DNA of 64,000 bases from Massilia sp. W12 (GCF_037300705.1 NZ_CP147776.1:1612001-1676000); one strand, 5' to 3'. Shown: positions 46,660 to 55,991, counted from the stretch's first letter. The notes: generated by a model not told the origin, from the letters alone. A program made the numbers and translations.

Positions 46660-47355
46660 ATGGAATGCCCCTTTGGCGTCAAGCCGCGCTGGGCGCGTCG
46701 CAAAGACGCCCGGCCACAGGAATTGCTCGCGGCTGCGCTTGATATATTTGTCGAGCGTGGTTTTGCCATGACCCGCCTGGAAGATGTGGCGCGTCGCGCC
46801 GGCGTCTCCAAAGGCACACTGTATCTGTATTTCACCAATAAAGAAGAATTATTCAAAGCCGTGGTGCGCGAAAACATCGTGCCCACGCTCGGCCAGGCCG
46901 AGGACATGGCCGCCAATCACCAGGGCAGCGCGAGTGAATTATTGCGCTGCATTGTGCTGGGCTGGTGGGAGCGCGTGGGCAACACCAAATTATCCGGCAT
47001 CACCAAGCTGATGCTGTCTGAGAGCGGGAATTTCCCTGAACTGGCGCGTTTTTATCAGGAAGAAGTGATCATGCGCAGCGATGCGATTGTGCGCAAGCTG
47101 CTGCAACGCGGGGTGGACAGCGGCGAGTTCCGTGCTGAATTGCATACCGGCAACAGCAGTTTGACCAAGGTCATGGTGTCGCCGATTTTGATGTTGATGC
47201 TATGGCAGCATTCTTTTGGCATGAACGCCGGCCTGCAAATCGATCCGCAAACCTATCTGGAAGAATATCTTGATCTCTGCCTGCACGGTCTGTGCCGGCA
47301 GCCTGTCACTGCTGACGCATCCGGCGCGGTTTGCTGCGCCAAGGATTCTTTATGA
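46660..47355 (+). CDS. TetR/AcrR-family transcriptional regulator
   Basis: A 231-residue repressor. The helix-turn-helix spans about residues 20-65 (ELLAAALDIFVERGF, LEDVARRAGVSKGTLYLYF). The C-terminal ligand domain resembles AcrR-C families. I chose ATG 46660; TTG 46621 would add 13 residues. Its stop overlaps the ATG of the RND adaptor (ATGA), so it is the first gene of the efflux operon and likely regulates it through the operator at 46575-46596. Confidence 0.9.
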   Translation: MECPFGVKPRWARRKDARPQELLAAALDIFVERGFAMTRLEDVARRAGVSKGTLYLYFTNKEELFKAVVRENIVPTLGQAEDMAANHQGSASELLRCIVLGWWERVGNTKLSGITKLMLSESGNFPELARFYQEEVIMRSDAIVRKLLQRGVDSGEFRAELHTGNSSLTKVMVSPILMLMLWQHSFGMNAGLQIDPQTYLEEYLDLCLHGLCRQPVTADASGAVCCAKDSL

Positions 47356-48527
47356 AAAAAACCATTCTCATCAGCGCAATCATTCTGGGGCTGGCGGCCC
47401 TGGGCGTGGCTAAAGTCAAATCCAATCCCAAAGCGCCGGCCCCGGCCAGCGCGGCAGTCGAGAATGTGCTTGAACTGCTGCCCGGCGATTTGGCCAGCAT
47501 CGGGCAGGGCAGTGTGCAGCAAGTTTTGCAAGTCTCAGGTAATGTGCGCGCGCTGCAGCAAGCCACGGTGAAGGCCAAAGTCGCAGGCGAAGTGTTGAAA
47601 GTGCTGGTGCGCGAAGGCGAAAGCGTGCGCGCCGGGCAATTGATTGCGCAAATCGACACCAATGATGCGCGCGCGCGGCTGGAGCAGGCGCAAGGCAATC
47701 TGCGCGCCGCCAGCGGTCAGCTGGAAATCGCCAACAACACGCGCAATAACAATCGCCAGTTGCAGGCTAAAAATTTCATCTCTAAAAACGCGCTGGATAC
47801 TGCCGAACAGCAATGGGCGATCGCGCAAGCCAATCTGGATGCGGCGCGCGCAGCGCTGGATGTGGCGCAAAAGGCCGTGCGCGACGCCGAAGTGCGCGCG
47901 CCGATTGATGGCGTGATTGCTTCCCGCAGCGTGCAGCCGGGCGAGAAAGTGGCGCCGGATGCGCGCCTGCTGGAGATTGTCGATTTGCGCGAATTGGAGC
48001 TGGAGTTAAGCGTGCCGGCCCCGGATATTCCTGCGCTCTCATTGGGACAGGAAGTGCGCGCCAGCTTTGACGGCCTGGCGCAGCCGCTGACAGCGCGTAT
48101 CAGCCGCATCAGCCCGGCCGCCTCCACCGCCTCGCGCAGCCTGAATGTGTACGCCAAACTTGCCGGCCCCGGCGTGGCGCAACTCAAGACCGGCATGTTC
48201 GCGCAGGCCAAGATTGTGCTGCAAAAGAAAGAGGGCGTATTCAAAGCGCCGCTATCTGCGCTGTATCAGAACCAGCAGGAACAATATATATGGCTGGTGC
48301 GCGATGGCCGCCTGCAGCGTCAGGCGGTTAAAACCGGTTTGTCCGGGGAAGATGAGAGCGGCGCGGTGATCGAATTGCAAGCCGCACCGTCCGCGCCGCC
48401 GCTGCTTGTCGGGGCCACACTGGTAGGGCTGAATTTGGGACAGCTGCAACAGGGACAGGCAATCCGCCTGCGTCAGGCGAAAGCGAATCCGGCCAGCGCC
48501 AGCAGCGCTGCGGCGAAAGCGCGCTAA
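47352..48527 (+). CDS. RND efflux periplasmic adaptor (membrane fusion protein)
   Basis: A 391-residue protein with an N-terminal membrane anchor (about residues 4-22) and no lipobox. The biotinyl-lipoyl-like halves are VKAKVAGEVLKVLVREGESV and AEVRAPIDGVIASRSVQPGEKV (the second split about the hairpin), around an alpha-helical hairpin. Beta-barrel and membrane-proximal domains follow. It links the inner-membrane pump to the outer-membrane channel. The ATG overlaps the tetR stop. The pump gene follows 42 bases later. Confidence 0.92.
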   Translation: MKKTILISAIILGLAALGVAKVKSNPKAPAPASAAVENVLELLPGDLASIGQGSVQQVLQVSGNVRALQQATVKAKVAGEVLKVLVREGESVRAGQLIAQIDTNDARARLEQAQGNLRAASGQLEIANNTRNNNRQLQAKNFISKNALDTAEQQWAIAQANLDAARAALDVAQKAVRDAEVRAPIDGVIASRSVQPGEKVAPDARLLEIVDLRELELELSVPAPDIPALSLGQEVRASFDGLAQPLTARISRISPAASTASRSLNVYAKLAGPGVAQLKTGMFAQAKIVLQKKEGVFKAPLSALYQNQQEQYIWLVRDGRLQRQAVKTGLSGEDESGAVIELQAAPSAPPLLVGATLVGLNLGQLQQGQAIRLRQAKANPASASSAAAKAR

Positions 48528-48569
48528 GCGTCAATTCACGCGCATACAGCGCAGAAACAGGATTTTTCC

Positions 48570-51500
48570 ATGTGGTTTACCCGGATCAGCATAGGCAACC
48601 CGGTCTTTGCGACCATGATGATGATGGCCCTGGTGGTATTGGGCCTGTTTTCCTATCAGCGCATGCGCGTCGATCAGTTCCCGGATATCAATTTTCCGGT
48701 GGTGGTGATTCAAACCGATTATCCGGGCGCCTCGCCTGAGACGGTGGAAAGCGATATCTCGCGCAAGGTGGAAGAAGCGGTCAACACCATCAATGGCATC
48801 AATGCCCTGACTTCGCGCTCGTATGAGGGCAGTTCGGTGGTGATTGTGGAATTTGATCTGACCATCGATCCGGCCCAGGCGGCGCAGGATGTGCGGGAAA
48901 AAATCGCCGTCATCAAAACCACTTTCCGTAAAGAGATCAAAGAGCCGCGCGTGACGCGCTACGATCCGGCGGATCGGCCGATTTTCTCGATTGCCGTGAC
49001 GCAGGATGAAAAGCAGAACAAATACAGCCTGCGTGATTTATCCACCATCGCCGATCAGGTGATTAAAAAGCGCATCGAAAACGTGCGCGGCGTGGGGTCG
49101 GTGAATCTGGTGGGCGCGGTCAAGCGTGAAATTCATGTGTATTTGAACCCGGAGCAGCTCGAAGCTTATGGCGTCGGGGTCGATCAGGTGAGCGCTGCGA
49201 TCCGCAATGAAAATCAGGAGTTGCCCAGCGGCGCGGTGCGCACCTCGAAAGATGAAAAAGTGGTGCAGATCCTGGGACGGGTGAAACAGCCGGAAGAGTT
49301 TGGCCGCATTATCGTCGCGCGCCGCGCCGGCCAGCCGGTGCAATTGCGCCAATTGGCGCAAATCGTGGATGGCCAGGAAGAACAGGAAAATCTGGCGCTC
49401 TACAATGGCCGGCGCACTCTGGCGCTGGATATTCTCAAAGCCCAGGGGCAGAACACCATCCAGGTTGCAGACAGTCTGCAAGAATCGATGAAGGAAATCC
49501 AAACCCGGCTCGACGCGCTGTATCCCGGCGTCAAAGTCGAGGTGATCCGCGATGGCTCGCGCCAGATCAGAGTCGGGGTGGATAATGTGCAACGCACCTT
49601 GATCGAAGGCGCGCTGCTGACGGTGCTGATTGTCTTCCTCTTCCTCAATTCCTGGCGCTCGACCGTGATTACCGGCTTGACCTTGCCGGTGGCCTTGATC
49701 GGCTCGTTTTTGTTCATGTATATGTTTGGTTTCACCATCAATATGCTGACCCTGATGGCGCTTTCGCTCTCGGTCGGGATGTTGATTGACGACGCCATCG
49801 TGGTGCGTGAAAACATTGTGCGCCATACCGGCATGTTGCATGAGGGTAAGCCGAAAGACCACCACCGCGCCGCGCTCGACGGCACCGAGGAAATCGGCCT
49901 GGCGGTGCTGGCCACCACGTTTTCGATTGTGGCGGTGTTTTTGCCGGTCGGTTTCATGGGCGGCATCATCGGACGCTTTTTCCACCAATTCGGCATCACC
50001 GTGGTGGCGGCGGTTTTGATTTCGATGTTTGTTTCTTTCACCCTCGATCCGATGCTGTCTTCGATCTGGCATGAGCCGCCGAAAAATCCGCAAAGTCTGT
50101 ACTGGCGCCTGCTGGGGCGCTGGCTGGATTGGTTTGAGCGCAAAATGGAAGATCTGGCGCTGTGGTACCAGGGTTTGCTGGCCTGGTCTTTAAAACATCG
50201 CGGCTTGACTATGCTGATTGCGCTGCTGAGTTTTGTTGGCGGCTTGGCCTTGCCGGCCTCGGGGCTGATCGGCTCTGACTTTGTGCCGCAGGCGGATTAT
50301 TCTGAAACCGGGGTCACTTTATACACGCCGACCGGTTCTTCGCTTGAATTCACAGAAAGCAAAGCGCGCCAGGTGGAATCGATTTTGCATGAAATGCCGG
50401 AGGTGCTGGACACCTATGTCACGGTCAACACCGGCAATTCGCAAGGTAAGAATTACGCCACGGTGTTTGTGCGCCTGGTTGCGCGCGCCGAGCGCAAGCG
50501 CAATGCCTATCAGCTCGGGATTGAGTTGCGCCAGCGCATCAATCAAGTCGGCGGCATTGTCGTCACCCACGTCGGCAATCTGGACGGGGTGGGCGGCGAC
50601 AATAAGAATCTGCGGCTTTCGATTCAGGGACAGGATTTGGCCCAGTTGGCGAAACTTGCGGAACAAGTGCAGCAAAAAATGCGCGCCATCCCCGGTATTG
50701 TTGATCTTGACACCAGTTTGAAGGCGGAAAAACCGACGATTGCGATCACGCCCCGGCGTGAGGCGGCGGCGGATTTGGGCGTGGGCGTGGCCCAGATCGG
50801 CGCTGCGCTGCGGCCTTTGCTGGCCGGCGATGCGGTGTCCAGCTGGCGCGCGCCGGATGGGGAAAACTATGATGTGAATCTGCGCCTGGCGCCGGAGCGG
50901 CGTAACAGCATGGCCGATTTGCAGCGCTTGATGCTGTCCAGCAGCCAGCCGGGTGCGGACGGGGCGCAGAAGCTGGTGGTGTTATCCCAGGTGGCTGAGG
51001 TCAAACTCTCGACCGGGCCAAACCAGATCAACCGGCGCGATTTGCGGCGCGAAGTTGAGTTGTCCGCCAATGTGGTGGGCCGTTCCGGCGGCGAGGCCGG
51101 GCGTGAAGTCAAGGCGGCGCTGGAGAGCATCAACTGGCCGCCCGGCTACAGCTTCAAAATGGGCGGCGCCACCAAGAATATGAATGAATCTTTTGCCTAC
51201 GCCATGTCGGCGTTGCTGCTGGCGATTATTTTCATTTACATGATCTTGGCCAGCCAGTTCCACAGCTTTATGCAGCCGCTGGCCATCATGTCGAGCTTGC
51301 CGCTGACCCTGATCGGGGTGTTTTTAGCGCTTTTGATGTTTAATTCGACCTTGAATCTGTTTTCCATCATCGGCTTCATTATGCTCATGGGGCTGGTGAC
51401 GAAAAACGCGATTTTGCTGGTGGATTTCGCCAATCAGGCGCGCGCAGCCGGGAGTGAGCGCAGCGCGGCCCTGTTAGAAGCCGCGCATGTGCGCTTCCGC

Positions 51501-51710
51501 CCGATTCTGATGACAACTCTGGCGATGGTGTTTGGCATGGCCCCGCTGGCCTTCGGCATGGCCGAAGGTTCCGAGCAGCGCGCGCCGATGGGACAGGCCG
51601 TGATCGGCGGTGTGATCACTTCCACGCTCTTGACCATGGTGGTGGTGCCGGTGGTGTACACCTGGCTGGATGATCTGGCGGCCTGGTTTAAACGCAAGCC
51701 GAAAGCGTGA
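48570..51710 (+). CDS. RND efflux pump permease (HAE1/AcrB type)
   Basis: A 1046-residue inner-membrane antiporter with the RND layout: one N-terminal helix, a large periplasmic loop, six helices, a second loop and five or six more helices. Motifs seen are the N-terminal FPDINFPVVVIQTDYPGA and the helix-4 stretch LSLSVGMLIDDAIVVRENI, which carries the conserved Asp pair of proton relay. GLVTKNAILLVDFANQ and LRPI-like RFRPILMTTLAMVFGM follow. AGGA precedes the ATG. No outer-membrane gene follows directly; the TolC-family gene at 52919 is the nearest candidate. Substrates cannot be predicted. Confidence 0.95.
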   Translation: MWFTRISIGNPVFATMMMMALVVLGLFSYQRMRVDQFPDINFPVVVIQTDYPGASPETVESDISRKVEEAVNTINGINALTSRSYEGSSVVIVEFDLTIDPAQAAQDVREKIAVIKTTFRKEIKEPRVTRYDPADRPIFSIAVTQDEKQNKYSLRDLSTIADQVIKKRIENVRGVGSVNLVGAVKREIHVYLNPEQLEAYGVGVDQVSAAIRNENQELPSGAVRTSKDEKVVQILGRVKQPEEFGRIIVARRAGQPVQLRQLAQIVDGQEEQENLALYNGRRTLALDILKAQGQNTIQVADSLQESMKEIQTRLDALYPGVKVEVIRDGSRQIRVGVDNVQRTLIEGALLTVLIVFLFLNSWRSTVITGLTLPVALIGSFLFMYMFGFTINMLTLMALSLSVGMLIDDAIVVRENIVRHTGMLHEGKPKDHHRAALDGTEEIGLAVLATTFSIVAVFLPVGFMGGIIGRFFHQFGITVVAAVLISMFVSFTLDPMLSSIWHEPPKNPQSLYWRLLGRWLDWFERKMEDLALWYQGLLAWSLKHRGLTMLIALLSFVGGLALPASGLIGSDFVPQADYSETGVTLYTPTGSSLEFTESKARQVESILHEMPEVLDTYVTVNTGNSQGKNYATVFVRLVARAERKRNAYQLGIELRQRINQVGGIVVTHVGNLDGVGGDNKNLRLSIQGQDLAQLAKLAEQVQQKMRAIPGIVDLDTSLKAEKPTIAITPRREAAADLGVGVAQIGAALRPLLAGDAVSSWRAPDGENYDVNLRLAPERRNSMADLQRLMLSSSQPGADGAQKLVVLSQVAEVKLSTGPNQINRRDLRREVELSANVVGRSGGEAGREVKAALESINWPPGYSFKMGGATKNMNESFAYAMSALLLAIIFIYMILASQFHSFMQPLAIMSSLPLTLIGVFLALLMFNSTLNLFSIIGFIMLMGLVTKNAILLVDFANQARAAGSERSAALLEAAHVRFRPILMTTLAMVFGMAPLAFGMAEGSEQRAPMGQAVIGGVITSTLLTMVVVPVVYTWLDDLAAWFKRKPKA

Positions 51711-51818
51711 ATGTGCAGCTCATCCCGCCAAAAGCGCGATTCGTCGCAAAGGCACAGGCAAAGCGCTGGATTGCCCTTAGTCTTGCGTTCAAGCAAGCAA
51801 GGGAAAATCCCGCAGTTT

Positions 51819-51847
51819 TTGGAAGAAAGCGCAATCGCAGCTAAAAT
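51819..51847 (+). promoter_or_regulatory. Putative sigma-70 promoter of the pcm-like gene
   Basis: TTGGAA (51819-51824), a 17-bp spacer and TAAAAT (51842-51847), 37 bases before the ATG at 51884. This separates the methyltransferase-rhodanese-tolC unit from the RND operon. Confidence 0.6.
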
Positions 51848-51883
51848 GCTGTCTTTCCGACCCTTGCAGAAAATGTACAGAAC

Positions 51884-52549
51884 ATGAATATCGAAAAAGC
51901 CCGATTCAATATGATTGAACAGCAGATCCGCCCGTGGGATGTGCTTGATGCCGGCGTGCTGGACCTGCTTGGCATCGTCAAACGCGAAGAATTCGTGCCG
52001 CAGGAATACAAAAACCTGGCCTTCGCCGATACTGAAGTGCCGCTGCCTTGCGGCCAGCATATGTTGGCGCCGAAGGTGGAAGCCAAGATTTTGCAGGCGG
52101 TCAATCCCGGCAAACATGAAACCGTGCTCGAAATCGGCGCCGGTTCCGGCTATATGGCGGCGCTGCTGGCGCATAAGGCGCGCGTGGTGCTGGCGCTGGA
52201 AATTGAAGCCGAATTGGCAACCATGGCGCAAAAAAATCTGGCGCGCCAGGCCGTCGCCAATGTCCGTGTGGTGCAAGGCAATGGCGCGCAAGGCTGGGCC
52301 GGCGACGCCAATCTGTGCGCGCCCTGGGATGTGATCGTGGTCTCGGCCTCGCTGCCCACGCTGCCGCAGGAAATGTTGCAACAACTCAAAATCGGCGGCC
52401 GTTTGGCGGTGATTCTGGGTGAGGCGCCTGTCATGAGCGCGCAAATCATCACCCGCACCGGTGAAAACGCCTTTGACACAGTCAAGCTGTTTGAAACCTG
52501 TGTCAGCCCCTTGCGCGAAGTGCAAGCGGCCCCGCAATTCAAATTCTGA
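51884..52549 (+). CDS. Protein-L-isoaspartate O-methyltransferase family protein
   Basis: A 221-residue SAM-dependent methyltransferase of the PCMT fold. The N-terminus NMIEQQIRPWDVLD is typical of the betaproteobacterial branch. SAM motif I is VLEIGAGSGYMAALLA, and the post-motif acidic residue is in LALEIEAEL. The motif PLPCGQHML stands where classical Pcm has IG-x-GQTIS, so activity on isoaspartate may be altered. A rhodanese and a TolC-family gene follow closely. Confidence 0.85.
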   Translation: MNIEKARFNMIEQQIRPWDVLDAGVLDLLGIVKREEFVPQEYKNLAFADTEVPLPCGQHMLAPKVEAKILQAVNPGKHETVLEIGAGSGYMAALLAHKARVVLALEIEAELATMAQKNLARQAVANVRVVQGNGAQGWAGDANLCAPWDVIVVSASLPTLPQEMLQQLKIGGRLAVILGEAPVMSAQIITRTGENAFDTVKLFETCVSPLREVQAAPQFKF

Positions 52550-52559
52550 TGGAAACACC

Positions 52560-52883
52560 ATGAAGCAAATCACCGCCACTGAATTGGCTGCCTGGCTGGC
52601 TGACGCCAGCCGTCCCGATCCGCTGTTGCTGGATGTGCGCGAACCCTGGGAATTTGAGCACTGCCGCATTCCCGGCGCACAATTGATGAGTATGCAAAGC
52701 GTGCCGGCCCGTATGCAGGAGCTGGATGAGGACGCTGAAATCGTCTGCATCTGTCATCACGGTGGGCGCAGTATGCAAGTGGCGGCGTTTCTGGAGCGGC
52801 ACGGTTTTCAACATTTGAGTAATTTGAGCGGGGGTGTGCACGCCTGGGCGGCGCAAGTGGATCCCTCGATGCCGACTTACTGA
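52560..52883 (+). CDS. Rhodanese-domain protein
   Basis: A 107-residue single rhodanese domain. The CH2A-like LLLDVREPWEFEHCRIPGA motif is followed by the active-site loop CHHGGRS with the sulfur-carrying Cys, then LSGGVHAWA. It resembles GlpE/PspE-size sulfurtransferases. GGA lies upstream of ATG 52560, 10 bases after the methyltransferase stop. The substrate is unknown. Confidence 0.9.
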   Translation: MKQITATELAAWLADASRPDPLLLDVREPWEFEHCRIPGAQLMSMQSVPARMQELDEDAEIVCICHHGGRSMQVAAFLERHGFQHLSNLSGGVHAWAAQVDPSMPTY

Positions 52884-52918
52884 CACTCTGGTTTTGAATC
52901 ACTCCTTTGGAGAATCGA

Positions 52919-54220
52919 ATGCGTAAAACATATTTGGCCCTGCTTGCCGCAGGCGCACTGGGATGTTCGCCGGCATATGCGGCGGACTTGATGCAAGTCT
53001 ATAAGCAAGCCCTCAGTAATGACGCACAATACGCCAGCGCGCGTGCTGCGCAAATTGCAGGGCAGGAAAAAGTGGTGCAAGGCCGTTCTCTGGTGTTGCC
53101 TACGGTAGGCTTGTCCGGCAATGTCACCCGCAGTGATACGGATTTTCTCGCATCAACTGGCACGGTTAACCGCAGCAGCACAAGCAGAGAAATCAAAATT
53201 GCTTTGAGCCAGCCTCTGTATGAACCGGCGCGCTGGGAGCAATACGAGCAGGCGAAATTGGCTGGCGCTTTGTCTGAAGTGCAATTCGCCCAGGCCAAGC
53301 AGGAATTGATTTTGCGCGTGGCGCAAGCGTATTTTGATGTGCTGACGGCGCAAGACACGCTGGAAGCGGTGAAAGCGCAGAAAACCGCCACCGCCGAACA
53401 GCTCGCCTCGGCCAAGCGCAATTTTGAAGTTGGCACGCAGACCATCACCGATACCCACGAAGCGCAAGCGCGCTATGACTTGATCATGGCGCAGGAATTT
53501 GCGGCGCAAGCTGACCTGGACATCAAGCGCACCGCTTTGCTGCAGATCACCGGGCAAGATCCGGGTGCGCTCGCACCGTTGCGTGCGAATGTCAGCATCA
53601 GCGCGCCGCAACCGGCCAAGGTGGAAGACTGGGTGCTGGCGGCGGAAAAGCAAAACACCGGCGTACAGTCGGCAGACATTGCCTACAACATCGCCAAATC
53701 GGAAATCAAGCGCAGCCGCGCCGGCCATATGCCTACCGTGGACTTGTTCGCCTGGCACAGCCGGGGGCGCGGCGGCCTCAGCGGCGATAACAATAACAAT
53801 ACCATCGGCGTGCAATGGTCGGTGCCCTTGTTTGCCGGACACGCCATCACCAGCAAGGTGCGCGAATCGATCGCGCAGGAAGATAAAGCGCGCAATGATC
53901 TGGAAAGCGCCAAACGCGCCGCCAGCTTTGGCGCACGCCAGGCGTTTTTAGGCGTTTCCAGCGGTCTGGCCCAGGTCAAAGCGTTGGAAGCGGCGGAATT
54001 GTCCAGCAAATCAGCGCTGGACTCGAACAAGCTTGGTTATCAAGTCGGGGTGCGCATCAATATCGACGTGTTGAACGCCCAGCAGCAAGTGTATTCGACC
54101 CGCAAAGACCTTTCCCGCGCGCGCAATGACACCCTGGTCAATGGCCTGCGTCTGAAATCAGCCGCCGGCACATTGAAAGAAGAAGATCTGGCGCAAATCA
54201 ACGCCTTATTGCAAAACTGA
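52919..54220 (+). CDS. tolC: TolC-family outer membrane channel
   Basis: A 433-residue protein with a Sec signal peptide cleaved after AYA (residue about 21), then two repeats of the outer-membrane efflux family: LMQVYKQALSNDAQYA, QELILRVAQAYFDVLTAQ, and later VLNAQQQVYSTRKDLSRARND. The long coiled-coil segments form the periplasmic tunnel. The start is ATG 52919, with GGAGA upstream. It could serve type I secretion or the RND pump encoded upstream. A strong terminator follows. Confidence 0.93.
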   Translation: MRKTYLALLAAGALGCSPAYAADLMQVYKQALSNDAQYASARAAQIAGQEKVVQGRSLVLPTVGLSGNVTRSDTDFLASTGTVNRSSTSREIKIALSQPLYEPARWEQYEQAKLAGALSEVQFAQAKQELILRVAQAYFDVLTAQDTLEAVKAQKTATAEQLASAKRNFEVGTQTITDTHEAQARYDLIMAQEFAAQADLDIKRTALLQITGQDPGALAPLRANVSISAPQPAKVEDWVLAAEKQNTGVQSADIAYNIAKSEIKRSRAGHMPTVDLFAWHSRGRGGLSGDNNNNTIGVQWSVPLFAGHAITSKVRESIAQEDKARNDLESAKRAASFGARQAFLGVSSGLAQVKALEAAELSSKSALDSNKLGYQVGVRINIDVLNAQQQVYSTRKDLSRARNDTLVNGLRLKSAAGTLKEEDLAQINALLQN

Positions 54221-54232
54221 TATGGAATCACA

Positions 54233-54264
54233 AACGGGGGCCGCATGGCCCCCGTTTTGCTTTT
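54233..54264 (+). terminator. Intrinsic terminator after tolC
   Basis: AACGGGGGCC (54233-54242), loop GCAT, GGCCCCCGTT (54247-54256), followed by TTGCTTTT. It ends immediately before the ribosome site of the glyoxalase gene, so read-through may supply gloA or gloA may have its own start. Confidence 0.88.
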
Positions 54265-54274
54265 GGAGAACACC

Positions 54275-54661
54275 ATGCGCTTTTTACACACCATGCTGCG
54301 GGTCGGCGACTTGCAACGTTCCATCGACTTTTATACCGGGGTGCTTGGCATGCAATTGCTGCGCAAGAGCGAGAACCCGGAATATAAATACACCCTGGCG
54401 TTTTTGGGTTATGGCAGCAATCCCGAACACGCCGAAATCGAACTGACATATAACTGGGGCGTGGAAAAATACGAGATCGGCACAGCCTTTGGCCATCTGG
54501 CGCTGGGGGTGGACGATATTTACGCCACCTGCGAGGCCTTGCGCGCAGCCGGCGGCGTGATCACGCGCGAACCCGGCCCGGTCAAAGGCGGCAGCACTGT
54601 GATTGCCTTCCTGCAAGACCCGGATGGCTACAAAATCGAATTGATTGAACGCAAGTTTTAA
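54275..54661 (+). CDS. gloA: Lactoylglutathione lyase (glyoxalase I)
   Basis: A 128-residue enzyme that isomerises the methylglyoxal-glutathione adduct. The metal ligands of the nickel-type family are recognisable: His in [10 protein letters not shown], Glu in AEIELTYNW, His in FGHLALGV and Glu in YKIELIE. GGAGA precedes ATG 54275. Length matches E. coli GloA (135). Confidence 0.95.
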   Translation: MRFLHTMLRVGDLQRSIDFYTGVLGMQLLRKSENPEYKYTLAFLGYGSNPEHAEIELTYNWGVEKYEIGTAFGHLALGVDDIYATCEALRAAGGVITREPGPVKGGSTVIAFLQDPDGYKIELIERKF

Positions 54662-54813
54662 TTGCTCAGCCGGGGAGAGAGTATGCGCCGCGTTTTTGCT
54701 GATTGTGGCGCTGCGCTTGAATTTTTCCATCGATTGGGCGTGAAATTTAGCAGTACTTGCTATTTCCAGGCTGCAAGAGTGAATTGTAAGTATCAGCCCA
54801 AATTCTGTGGTGT

Positions 54814-55050
54814 TTATATGGACATAGGCGCCAGCAAGTGCTGATACTCAGGGAGCTGCGGTTTTACCGCGCACTCTTGCATATAAGCTTGTTTCATCTC
54901 ACTTTGCGCTTGGCTCAATGCAAACAGGATTTCCTGCGCATCGGCTTCGAGATCATCAATATTGCCTTGCACACTGGCCTTAATCTGGCTGATTTCAGCA
55001 TGCACCGACTGAATGGCAATCATGAGTGTGTCTGTACTGATGTGGGGCAT
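54814..55050 (-). CDS. Tsi2-like immunity protein
   Basis: A 78-residue acidic, helical protein. From memory, Pseudomonas Tsi2 is 77 residues and shares TLMxAIQxV near the start, LKxAYxQ in the middle and LPxYxxL near the end; here these read TLMIAIQSV, MKQAYMQE and LPEYQHLL. The start is ATG 55050, with GGAGA upstream. It is 22 bases downstream of the toxin gene, in the same leader style. It should bind and silence the adjacent Tse2-like toxin in the cytoplasm. Confidence 0.8.
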   Translation of the reverse strand: MPHISTDTLMIAIQSVHAEISQIKASVQGNIDDLEADAQEILFALSQAQSEMKQAYMQECAVKPQLPEYQHLLAPMSI

Positions 55051-55072
55051 AAAATTCTCCAACTATTTTGTA

Positions 55073-55540
55073 TTACTTCCGCGCATCTTCATATTGTTTA
55101 GCAATTGCGTTTCTTGCTAAATTATCAAGTGCGGCCTTAAAGGAGTCAACCGGCATGCGAATACTTGAGGCTTCGATTTGATAGTGATCTGCGCCGTAGG
55201 TATCGTTACGTCCTGTGAACCTGATTCGGAGGGAGTCTGGTATCACAGTGCCAACAGGAATTGTAAAGTACCACCAATGCTTGGTCCCGAATGCCTTATC
55301 TTTATCAAACAACGATGTGCCGCCGCCAGGATCGATGACTTCTTGCCCACCATACGAATAGGGATAAACGTCGGCTTTCCTGATTTTTGTTATTGTCTTG
55401 CCAGCAACATTAGCATGGTATGTTGTATCTTTGAAGCTTGGGTATAAAGTCCCTGTCACAACTCCGCTGGACGACATTACGCCATTTGGAAAGTCGTCTT
55501 TTCTTACGCTTCTATATAAATTGACACTGGTTGTTGTCAT
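55073..55540 (-). CDS. Tse2-like toxin (ADP-ribosyltransferase fold)
   Basis: A 155-residue protein resembling Tse2, a type VI effector with an ADP-ribosyltransferase-like fold. It shares, from memory of the family, the N-terminal LYRSVRKDDFPNG, the GGTSLFD motif, IPVGTVIPDSLRI, the HY pair in GADHYQIE and the C-terminal LDNLARNAIAKQYEDAR. The start is ATG 55540, with GGAGA upstream; TTG 55552 is less likely. The immunity gene lies directly downstream. No type VI structural gene is in the window. The frame is complete, with no sign of decay. Confidence 0.82.
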   Translation of the reverse strand: MTTTSVNLYRSVRKDDFPNGVMSSSGVVTGTLYPSFKDTTYHANVAGKTITKIRKADVYPYSYGGQEVIDPGGGTSLFDKDKAFGTKHWWYFTIPVGTVIPDSLRIRFTGRNDTYGADHYQIEASSIRMPVDSFKAALDNLARNAIAKQYEDARK

Positions 55541-55596
55541 TGGTGTCTCCAACTGAATTATTTCTGTTTAGAAATATATATAAGTGAGTAATGAGT

Positions 55597-55626
55597 ATTA
55601 TACGTCATTCAGGGAGCATATGTACA
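55597..55626 (-). promoter_or_regulatory. Putative promoter of the Tse2/Tsi2-like operon
   Basis: On the minus strand, TGTACA (55626-55621), an 18-bp spacer and a perfect TATAAT (55602-55597) lie about 57 bases before the toxin ATG in an AT-rich stretch. Confidence 0.6.
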
Positions 55627-55715
55627 ATTCACCTGCTGTCAAGGGTGGTTAGCAGGAATGTGTCGCTGAGGAAAAAGAAGCGATGCGGACAAAACTGCTG
55701 GGTTCGTAAGTGGTG

Positions 55716-55901
55716 GCAGGGCTTGGACACAAGTGCATCATGAATGATCGCGAGGGCAAGATCATGATCGACTTGCAAGACTCGCAAGGCGCCTACCCGG
55801 AAACCACCAGCGTGCTGGAGACAACGGACAAGCTCTACATCCAAAGCTTGCACGCCAACAGCCTGGCGTGGCTGCCGGCCAAGCAGGCAGCTTTGCCATG
55901 A
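55716..55901 (+). pseudogene. 3' fragment of an SMP-30/strictosidine-synthase-like beta-propeller gene
   Basis: About 60 codons read as the last propeller blade of such proteins: GLGHKCIMNDREGKI, then SQGAYPETTSVLETTDKLYI and SLHANSLAWLP. These mirror family patterns like YGHVLKLD-EGKI and the TTSVxE...LYxGSL end. There is no matching upstream portion; the Tse2-like operon begins just before it. It is best read as a remnant truncated by insertion or deletion. Confidence 0.5.
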
Positions 55902-55991
55902 TGCGACGATTCAGCGCAATGCATGCATGTTTTTTTGCAGCAGCTAAAATCATTGTCTCGCCACTTTTCGCGCCGTTGTTGCGCTGCTCCC

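Larger units (their letters stand above)
55541..55991. other. Intergenic region between Tse2-like operon and GNAT gene
   Basis: 450 bp holding the minus-strand toxin promoter near 55600 and the propeller remnant at 55716-55901. Nothing else was recognised. Confidence 0.5.

Noticed and set aside
51434..52750. Minus-strand open frame of 438 codons
   Set aside because: Antisense to the end of the RND pump, the pcm-like gene and the rhodanese; no domain seen.
54662..54844. Plus-strand 60-codon frame after gloA
   Set aside because: No family resemblance, overlaps the end of the Tsi2-like gene, no convincing ribosome site match to a known protein.
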